Below, in pieces: positions 16,950 through 24,900 of a stretch of 64,000 nucleotides of DNA; within the stretch, counting starts at the first letter, position 1, and each line of letters begins with the position of its first letter. Origin of the DNA: JBFMFH01 sp964481395 (lineage in GTDB: Bacteria; Acidobacteriota; Vicinamibacteria; Vicinamibacterales; JAKQTR01); NCBI GenBank assembly GCA_964481395.1, contig CAYZYG010000006.1, positions 22,366 to 86,365 of the forward strand, in the 5' to 3' direction. The notes under the pieces are model-generated. The model did no database searches. It was not told the DNA's origin and saw only the letters and a program-made list of their open reading frames with translations. The position numbers were made by a program, and so were the translations under genes.

Positions 16950-19625
16950 ATGCCCCTGATCCAGATCCTCGCGACGCGCGTCCTCAGCCTCGTGGCCCGA
17001 CCCGTGTTCTGGCTGCGGTATCGCATCTGGGTGACCGGGCTCGACCAGGTGGCGGCGCGCGGGCGCCAGGGCATCCTGTTCCTGCCGAACCACTCGGCGC
17101 TGATCGACCCGGCGATCCTGGTGACGAGGCTGCACGGGCGGTTCCGCCCCCGACCGCTGGCCGATCAGTACCAGGTGTCACGAACGGCCCTCGGCCGAAT
17201 CGCCCTCTGGTTCGGCACGCGCGTCCTGCCGAACCTCGAACGCGAAGGCGCCGGGGCACGGGATCGGATGCGCGCCGTGCTCGCGGAGACCGCGCGTGGC
17301 CTCGCCTCCGGGGAGAACGTGCTCCTCTACCCGGCTGGGCGACTCAAACGCACCTACCTGGAGGACATCGGCAGCGCCAGCGGCGTGCACTCCATCCTGC
17401 AGCAGCACCCGTCCGTCCGCATCGTGCTCGTGCGGATGAACGGCCTCTGGGGCTCGAGTTTCAGCTTCGGGTTCCGCGGCGAGATGCCCGCCGTCGGCGC
17501 CGCGCTGGTGCGGGGCCTCAAGTACCTCCTGCTGAATGGCCTCGTCTTCATGCCCAGGCGCCATCTGCACATCGAGTTGGTGGAGCCAGCGGACTTCCCG
17601 CGGCGTGCCACGCGCGACGCGATCAATCGCTACCTCGAGGCGTTCTACAACGAAGGTGCGGTGCCGAACACGTACGTCCCGTACGGGTTCTGGGAATCGG
17701 GCGGCACGAGACCGGTCCCGGAACCTGTGTACCGGGTTTCCCAGACCGGCCTGACGTCAGTGCCCCAGGTCACGCGCGATCTTGTCGTTGCTCACCTGCG
17801 AGAGATCACCGGGCGGGACGACATCACGCTGGACCGGAGCCTCAGCCGCGACCTCGGACTCGACAGCCTCGCCACCGCCGAACTGGTCGTCTGGCTGGAG
17901 CGGGAGTTCGGCTTTTCCGTCGGGACGCCAGAGAGCCTCCAGACGGTGGCTGACGCGGTGCTGGCCGCCGCCGGTCAGGGCACCTCAGCCCTGGCGGCAG
18001 ACCTCAAACCCGTCCCGGCCCTCTGGTTCACCTCGGCGGCCGGCGAACTCCCACTGTCGCCGCCCAGCGCCGGGACGCTGACGGACGCGTTTCTCGCACA
18101 AGCCGCCGGGCGCCCTTCCCAGCCGATCATCGCCGACCAGGCGAGCGGCGTGCGGACGTACCGGGACCTGGTGCTCGCCATCCATCTGCTCAAGCCGATC
18201 GTCGAACGCCAGCCGGGCGAATACGTCGGCATCATGATGCCCGCGTCGGTCGGTGCGGCGGTCCTCCTGCTCGGCACGATGTTCGCCGGCAAGACGGCCG
18301 TAATGATCAACTGGACGACCGGGGTCCGGACGATCCGCCACTCCCTGGAACTGCTCGGCGTCAGCCGGATCATCACGGCCCGCGCGCTCGTGTCGAAGCT
18401 GGCCGGGATGGGCATCGATCTCGCGGACATCGGCGATCGCTTCCTGTTCGTCGAAGACGTCCTGGCGGGCCTCGGCACGGGAGCCAAGCTCCGGGCCGCG
18501 GTACGGAGCCGGTTCAGCTGGGGTGAACTGGAGCGGGCCCGGCCGCGGGACGTCGCCGTCGTACTGTTCACCAGCGGGTCCGAGAGTCTGCCCAAGGCCG
18601 TGCCCCTCACCCATCGCAACCTGCTCACCAACATCCGGGATGTGCTCCGGATGGCCGACGTCTACGAGCGAGACGTCCTGCTCGGGCTCCTGCCGCCGTT
18701 TCACAGCTTCGGGCTGACGACGACCGTGCTGATGTCCCTCACGATCGGCCTGCGCACGGTCTACCATCCGAACCCGACGGAGTCGGCCATGCTCGCCCGC
18801 ACGATCGAGGCCTACCACGCCACGATCACCTTCGGCACACCGACGTTCCTCGCTGGCATCGTCCGGGCGGCAACCGAGGGACAGCTGGCATCGCTGCGGC
18901 TGGCCGTCACCGGCGCTGAGAAGTGTCCGGCGTCGGTCTACGCGGCGATCCGTGAGCGGGCGCCCCGCACCACGATCCTCGAGGGGTACGGCATCACGGA
19001 GTGCTCACCGGTCGTGGCGGTGAATCCGGTGAGCCGGCAGGTCGAGGCCAGTGTGGGGAGGCTCCTGCCCAGCCTGGAAGGTGCGATCGTGACCCTGGAC
19101 CTCGCACGACGCGTGCAGGCTGGTGACACCGGCATGCTGCTCGTGCGCGGCCCGAGCATCTTCGGCGGCTACCTGAAGCACACGGGGGATTCCCCCTTCG
19201 TGACGTTCGAGGGGCACGACTGGTACAGGACGGGTGATCTCGTGTCGGCCACGCCCGACGGCTATCTGTTCTTCAAAGGACGGCTGAAGCGCTTCGTGAA
19301 GCTGGGAGGCGAGATGGTGTCGCTGCCGGCGATCGAGTCGGTCCTGCTCTCCCGGTTCAGCGGCACCGATCCGGCCAACCAGGGGCCGGCGCTGGCTGTC
19401 GAGGCGCTGGGCAATCCCGACAGCCCGGACATCGTGCTGTTCTCGACGCTCGACGTCGAGCGGGCAGCCGCCAACGATCTGATTCGCGAATCCGGGCTCA
19501 GCGCGCTGCACCACATCCGCAAGGTGATTCGCGTCGATGCCATTCCCGTGCTCGGCACCGGGAAGACGGACTACCGGGCGCTCAAGGCCCGATTCGACGC
19601 CACGACCGAGGGCAGCACGCCATAG
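16950..19625 (+). CDS. Aas-like fusion: PlsC acyltransferase, acyl carrier domain and acyl-ACP/CoA synthetase
   Basis: 891 residues with three domains. A PlsC domain occupies about 1-230, with the catalytic NHSALID (His48, Asp53). An acyl carrier domain lies at about 275-345, with the phosphopantetheine serine Ser306 in LGLDSLATAEL. An AMP-binding acyl-activating domain runs from about 370 to the end, with the P-loop FTSGSESLPKAVPLTHRN near 540 and GYGITECSP. E. coli Aas reacylates lysophospholipids and lacks the internal carrier domain, so this is an extended form. It may load a fatty acid onto its own carrier and pass it to a lysophospholipid. The ATG at 16950 follows AGGAGACC; an upstream in-frame GTG at 16893 lies inside repeat B. 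The end overlaps the opposing kinase gene by 55 bp. Confidence 0.88.
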   Translation: MPLIQILATRVLSLVARPVFWLRYRIWVTGLDQVAARGRQGILFLPNHSALIDPAILVTRLHGRFRPRPLADQYQVSRTALGRIALWFGTRVLPNLEREGAGARDRMRAVLAETARGLASGENVLLYPAGRLKRTYLEDIGSASGVHSILQQHPSVRIVLVRMNGLWGSSFSFGFRGEMPAVGAALVRGLKYLLLNGLVFMPRRHLHIELVEPADFPRRATRDAINRYLEAFYNEGAVPNTYVPYGFWESGGTRPVPEPVYRVSQTGLTSVPQVTRDLVVAHLREITGRDDITLDRSLSRDLGLDSLATAELVVWLEREFGFSVGTPESLQTVADAVLAAAGQGTSALAADLKPVPALWFTSAAGELPLSPPSAGTLTDAFLAQAAGRPSQPIIADQASGVRTYRDLVLAIHLLKPIVERQPGEYVGIMMPASVGAAVLLLGTMFAGKTAVMINWTTGVRTIRHSLELLGVSRIITARALVSKLAGMGIDLADIGDRFLFVEDVLAGLGTGAKLRAAVRSRFSWGELERARPRDVAVVLFTSGSESLPKAVPLTHRNLLTNIRDVLRMADVYERDVLLGLLPPFHSFGLTTTVLMSLTIGLRTVYHPNPTESAMLARTIEAYHATITFGTPTFLAGIVRAATEGQLASLRLAVTGAEKCPASVYAAIRERAPRTTILEGYGITECSPVVAVNPVSRQVEASVGRLLPSLEGAIVTLDLARRVQAGDTGMLLVRGPSIFGGYLKHTGDSPFVTFEGHDWYRTGDLVSATPDGYLFFKGRLKRFVKLGGEMVSLPAIESVLLSRFSGTDPANQGPALAVEALGNPDSPDIVLFSTLDVERAAANDLIRESGLSALHHIRKVIRVDAIPVLGTGKTDYRALKARFDATTEGSTP

Positions 19626-20953
19626 GCCGCAGGCCCGGGCTTCGTCGAGAGAACACGGGCCTGCAGGGCGCGCTCCGGGAACCGCTCGGCGTAGGATGCC
19701 CGCCAGTGTTCCGCAAAACGTGCGGCGTCATCGTCCGGCACCAGGGCCCAGACGCTCCCACCGAACCCTGCCCCGAACGCCGAGGCGGCCAGCGCACCGT
19801 TCGTCCGCGCCAGCGCGGCAAGGCTCATCGTCTCCGGTACCTGGTTGTGCAACCAGCGCTCCGCCGCCATCTGCGACCGGTCCACGAGCACGCCGAATCG
19901 CTCGAGGTCGCCTCGCTCGAGGGCGTCGCCCGCCGCGGGAACAATCTCGAGGGTCTCCACGCAGAACTGCTCGACGCGATCGGCCAGCGCACGGCCGGGG
20001 CTGCCGGGGTCGCCCTCGCCGGTGAGGCAGTCGCGAATCCGCCTGCGCGCATCGGCTCCAGACTCGACAGCCTCCCCGAGTGACGAGGCCGGGCGGCCGC
20101 TGGCGCGGTTCCACGCGTCGAGTGCCCGCGCCGCCAGGATGGACGCTCGGTTGTACTGGTCCCGGGCTTCGCCGGTCTTGCGCGCCGCGACACCGGAGTC
20201 CGCGATCACAAATGTCAGGTTCGGATCGAGCCGGATCTGTCGCTCGCGACGGACCGGAGCGAACCGGTACTGCACCAGGAACCCTGCGTTGCAGCAGAGG
20301 ATGGCGGTGTGATCCTCCGACCCGCCGAACGTGCCGACGCCCGCGTCGCCCTCGAGTCCGCGGAACGAGCGGCCGTTCTCGACGGTGGCCAGATAGGCAG
20401 CGAGATCCTCCCGGGCCCGGATCGACTCGGCAAAGGCACGGGTCTCTGCGACGCCGTTGATGTCGGCCAATGCGAGATACGTCGCGATCAGCAGCGCGCT
20501 CGAACTCGACAGGCCCGCCGCCTGGGGCAGGTCGCTCGTGAAGGCCAGTGTGGCGCCGAGCCGGCAGGATGGAAAATTGCGGGCGAGCCGCCGGACAACG
20601 GTGAGCGGATACGTGGCCCACTGGTTTGCGGGCGGTACCAGCCCGGGATCGAGGGGGCCCGCAATCGCCTCGCCGGTGTCGGCATCGATCACGCGGACGA
20701 GCGAGTCCGCTCCTGGAACCGCCGCCAGCACGAACCCTCGAGTGGCGGCGCAGAGAAGGCTGCGCCCGCCCGCGTAGTCGGTGTGCTTGCCCAGCACCTC
20801 GACGCGTCCCGGAACGAAATACCCGCGCGCCGCGCCAGCCTCGGCTCCGGCACCCGCGAGCGCGGCTGCCGCCCGTTCGAACTGCCGCTTCCGCAGGCGG
20901 GCGACGTCGGGCCCGTCACCGACCGCGTCGAACGAGGGGAAGATCGGGATCAC
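19571..20953 (-). CDS. Galactokinase-like GHMP sugar kinase
   Basis: 460 residues. The three GHMP motifs are present: PGRVEVLGKHTDYAGG (48-63, the galactokinase signature), the ATP loop GLSSSSALL, and GAGFGGSVWAL near the C-terminus. Length and motifs fit galactokinase or a related C1 kinase for galactose, arabinose or another sugar; galactose is most likely. It starts with GTG and touches the nucleotidyltransferase stop by one base, suggesting a kinase plus nucleotidyltransferase salvage route from free sugar to NDP-sugar. Its last 55 bp lie antisense to the end of the Aas-like gene. Confidence 0.85.
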   Translation of the reverse strand: MIPIFPSFDAVGDGPDVARLRKRQFERAAAALAGAGAEAGAARGYFVPGRVEVLGKHTDYAGGRSLLCAATRGFVLAAVPGADSLVRVIDADTGEAIAGPLDPGLVPPANQWATYPLTVVRRLARNFPSCRLGATLAFTSDLPQAAGLSSSSALLIATYLALADINGVAETRAFAESIRAREDLAAYLATVENGRSFRGLEGDAGVGTFGGSEDHTAILCCNAGFLVQYRFAPVRRERQIRLDPNLTFVIADSGVAARKTGEARDQYNRASILAARALDAWNRASGRPASSLGEAVESGADARRRIRDCLTGEGDPGSPGRALADRVEQFCVETLEIVPAAGDALERGDLERFGVLVDRSQMAAERWLHNQVPETMSLAALARTNGALAASAFGAGFGGSVWALVPDDDAARFAEHWRASYAERFPERALQARVLSTKPGPAAYGVLPSVVASNRALSAR

Positions 20954-21771
20954 TACAGCGCGACCCGGACGCCGGAGAGCCGCTGCGCCACGTCTCTGAT
21001 GTCCGTGCGGCTCGACAGGTCGAGCACCCCGGCATTCATACGAATCACGGTGAATCGGACGTGGTTCTCGCGGCGGGCCAACCGAACGGCATCTGGGATT
21101 TCGAGCTCCCCGCGGGCTGAGGGCGTTACCCGGCGGCAGGCCTCGAGAACCCGCCTGTCGAAGCGCCAGTAGTTCATGCTGAGGGACACGTCGTCGCCGT
21201 AGGAGGCCAGCGTGTCCGCGTCCGGCTTCTCGACGATGTCCTCGAGCGTTCCGTCTGAGCCGATCCGGACGACCGCGAACTGGCGGACGCGATCCGCGTC
21301 CACGTTGCTCTCGCGCAGCAGGGCGTCACGACCGAACGCCACCAACCCCGGCCCCTCGAGCGCGGCAAGCGCGCGCAGGACGTCAACGGGCGCGTAGTTG
21401 TCGCTGTTCAGGACCAGGAACTCCCGATCGCCAACGACCGGAGCCGCAGCGGCCACGGCGTCCGCCGTTCCCAAGGGGCGATCCTGGATCGCGAACGACA
21501 CCCGGACGCGCGAGAGCAGCCCGGGCTGTCCGTAGTGGTCGCGCACCGCCCCGTGCTCGGGCCCGATCACCAGGCAGACGTCCGTCACGCCAGCGTCGGC
21601 GAGGGCGCTCAGGACGTAGTCGAGAAAGGGGCGGCCGACCGGAATCAGCGCTTTGAGCCCGGTGTCCGCGATCCGCGACTGATCGTCGCCGAGCGACACC
21701 CCTTCGGCCTGGCGCCGCATGCGCGTGCCCAGACCCCTGGCGAGGATCACCGCTATCGGAGTGTTCTGCAC
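20953..21771 (-). CDS. NDP-sugar nucleotidyltransferase
   Basis: 272 residues, Rossmann-like NTP_transferase fold. The N-terminus has the nucleotide-binding motif AVILARGLGTRMRR, in which the usual A/G-G-x-G-T-R is kept as ARGLGTR. KALIPVGRPFLDYVLSAL is the PFIDYIL-like motif and LNSDNYAP carries the metal-binding Asp. It transfers a nucleotide to a sugar-1-phosphate; the downstream kinase would supply the phosphate. Together they look like a salvage pair. A possible ATG is the only start visible, without a strong ribosome site. Confidence 0.8.
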   Translation of the reverse strand: MQNTPIAVILARGLGTRMRRQAEGVSLGDDQSRIADTGLKALIPVGRPFLDYVLSALADAGVTDVCLVIGPEHGAVRDHYGQPGLLSRVRVSFAIQDRPLGTADAVAAAAPVVGDREFLVLNSDNYAPVDVLRALAALEGPGLVAFGRDALLRESNVDADRVRQFAVVRIGSDGTLEDIVEKPDADTLASYGDDVSLSMNYWRFDRRVLEACRRVTPSARGELEIPDAVRLARRENHVRFTVIRMNAGVLDLSSRTDIRDVAQRLSGVRVAL

Positions 21772-21873
21772 CGAATTCGATCTCCCTCTGCGGACGCCGC
21801 CGGCGTGCGCCTCTCGACCTTCCGTGCGGGCGTCAGCAGTACACAGCAGGCGCCCGCGATCAGCGCGGCGCCC

Positions 21874-21908
21874 CCTCTACTGTCTACTATCTACTGTCTA
21901 CTGTCCGG
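21874..21908. repeat. Heptamer tandem array H2 (TGTCTAC-type, 5 units)
   Basis: Units CCTCTAC, TGTCTAC, TATCTAC, TGTCTAC, TGTCCGG. The last codons and the TAG stop of the fused carboxylase lie inside the array, so the repeat has run into the coding end. Confidence 0.7.
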
Positions 21909-24900
21909 TCCGTGTCCCTGCCCCGCTCCTTCGCCATCCCTCTCTCGATCGCGTCCACCAGGTAGGGCCGCAGATCCGCGGCACTGATGATGCGATCCAG
22001 CGAGCCGACGTCGAGGGCCCGGCGTACGGTGTGGATGGTGTCGAATTCCTCAGCGACCTCGCCGAGTTTCTCCGATCGCACGCTGCGCTGGAGCCCGCCG
22101 AGGTCGGCGAGCAGGCTGGCGCGCCCCGATTCGCTGGCCGCCGCGATCCGCTCCCGCATCGCGACGATGCGCGGGTCGGATTTGGTCCGGGCATCTACCT
22201 CCCGTGCGAACACGACGGCCGCCGCGGGGGCGCCTCCAATCACCGAGGCGTAGCTGCCTTCGATCGCGACGACCTCCATGTTCTCGTTCAGCGTCTTCGA
22301 GAACACCACGAACGCGCCGCCGTGGTAGCGCGAAACGACGACGAACACGATCGGCCCCCTGAAGTTCACCACGGCCCGCCCGATCTCGGCGCCGAACTCC
22401 AGCTGCCGCCGACGCATCGACTCCGGCGACCCATCGAACCCGGAGAGGTTCGCCAGGATCACCAGCGGTCGGTTCTCGCTCGCCGCGTTGATGGCCCGCG
22501 CGATCTTCTTCGACGACATCGGAAACAGCGTGCCCGACGTCCACTGCTCCGGACCGTCGGCCGGAACGGGCCCCAGCCGGGGAATAGGACGGGACTCGAG
22601 GCCGAGGAGACAGACCGGATACCCGCCGATGTGCGCGTCCCACGTCACCGCCACCTCGGCGTCCCGCCAACCAGGCCACCGCTCGAGCGGGGCGTGGTCC
22701 TGGTCGCACACCGCCGCCATCACGCGGCGGATGTCGAAGGGGCGCTTCCGCCCGGGATTCGCCTCGTCGGAGAACACGTCGCCGACGCGCTCGAACGACC
22801 CGGTCCCGCCGCCGTGGGGATAGTCGCGGATATCGCGGTGGGTGGGATCGACTGTCGTCGCACGCCGGGGAAAGCGCTCGCCCGGGACGACGTAGCAGTG
22901 GTCGTAATGCCGGAGCAGGATGTCGCAGGCATCGCGCAGGTCACGGGCCCGGTACTGCGCCTGACCGTTGGGCCCCATGATGTGCTCGTAGCCTCCGATG
23001 CCGAGGTTGTCCTCCGCCGACACGGATCCGGAGTAGTCCAGCGCCGTCTTCCCCGTCAGCACCATGGCGCCTTCAGGGACCATGACCAGAATCCCACGCG
23101 TGTGCATCAGCATCGTCGCCTCGGCATTCCAGTACGGCTGCGCGCCCACGTTGATGCCCGTGACGATGATGTTCACCTCCCCGCCAGCCTGCGTGAATTC
23201 GACGAGCCGGCGCAACACCAGCGCGATCCAGTCCATGTTCTCGGTGCCGCTCTCCATCGAGATCTTGGCGCCCGCGGACAGGGCGAACCACTCCAGCGGC
23301 AGGCGGTCGCGCGCGGCCAGCGCAAGAGCCGCCATGATCCGCCGGCACTCGGGTTCGGCCAGCGATCCGACCTCCCGGCTGGGATCGCCCAGCAGAATGA
23401 CCCGGCGCATGCCCTGCGGGTGTTTCGGCGTTCGGTTCTCGATCAGGCCGACGACGATGTTCGCCTCATTCCGGCCGTACGGCCGATCCACCGGCACCAG
23501 TTCGCCGGCGGGACTCAAGTCCAGTTCGGTGAAGCGGCGCGCGTTGACGTCGTGCTCGTCCCCCCCCGATGCCTGCACCAGCAGTCGCACGATCTCGTAC
23601 GGATAGGTGAGCCCGCGCTGCCGCATCCGGACGACCTTCTGGTCGTAGTCCGACAGCGTGCGAATCGACGCGTCGGAGGGATCGGAGAAGCGGGACACCG
23701 GCGCGCGCCCGCCCGCCAGCGAGACGGAGAGCACGGTATCCCTGTGCTCCCCGTCCTGGCCCGGCATGTGGCCGCGAATCACGAGCTTCTCCAGGCCCAG
23801 GCCTTCGGCGCCGACCGCCAGGCGGTGGGCAATCTCGTCCAGTTCCGGCCGGGACAGCGCCAGCCGCTGCCAGAGCAGCAGCACCACACGGTTCCAGTGC
23901 AGCCGCTCTCCCGGCAACCGCCGCATCTGCGCCCGACGCACCGCCGTCAGCGCCTCCATCGCCATACGCTCGAGATGCGGCACAGACACGATCCGACGGG
24001 ACGCATCGCGCACCGGCGTCGCGTCGCGGACCTCGGCGAGCGCGATGAAGCGCTCGTCTTTCGCGTTCTCCCGGGCGACCGCGCGAAAGAGATAGACGTC
24101 CTCCACCGAGGGCAGCCGCTCGAGGAAGAACCGGTCGAGCCGCCACAACTGCAGCCGCTTGGCCAGCATCGGGTGCATCCGGCGGTACAGCGGTTCTTCG
24201 CGATACTCCGGCCCTGACGGCCGGAAGGTGAAGAACCCCAGGTGCCGTTCGCGCGAGGTCTCCCGTGACGCGATCATCACCACCGCCCGCCTCAGCGGAC
24301 GGTCGAAACCCCCTTCAGCCAGGCGGGCGCGGAGTTCCGCCGACAGCGCATCCGCGTCGGGCTCGGCCTCCGTCCACGAGTACAGCTCGAGCGCCACGTC
24401 GCGATCCGCCTCGACCCCGGCCGCGATGGTCCTGACGCGCGCGAGGGCCTCGCGCACTCTGGCCAAGGGGCACGCCAGCGACACGACCTCGATGCGGTCT
24501 CCGAGATGGCCGTAACGCGCGCGGACGATGGCCAGGTCGCGATCCTGGACCGGGGTCACGCCGTCGAGCGTGCGGATCCGGTAATCGCGTCGCAGGAGTG
24601 CCTCGAGCGCCACGCGGCGCTCGGCACACGAGAAGGTCTCGAAGCGCGCGGCGAAGGCCGTCCGCAACGGCTGCGGGCACTCGACCAGGGTCCGCAGCGC
24701 GCTCCCGTCGGCGTCGCCGTGGTTCACCACCCTCGAGACGAGCTGCACCATCTCCCGCTGGACGCCGTCCCGCACGCGCTCGAACGCCGGCTGCTCCGCA
24801 TACCTGTAGTGGACGTCTCGCGCGAGGTCGGACACCTCCGAGAACCGTGCCTGCAGTACGGCCGCGACTCGCTGGAGCAGCGCCAGGAACGCCGGCGGCC

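Noticed and set aside
21719..24217. Long rightward frame (832 codons) opposite the carboxylase; also 25529-27730
   Set aside because: Antisense to clear carboxylase domains; Arg/His/Pro-rich composition without homology.
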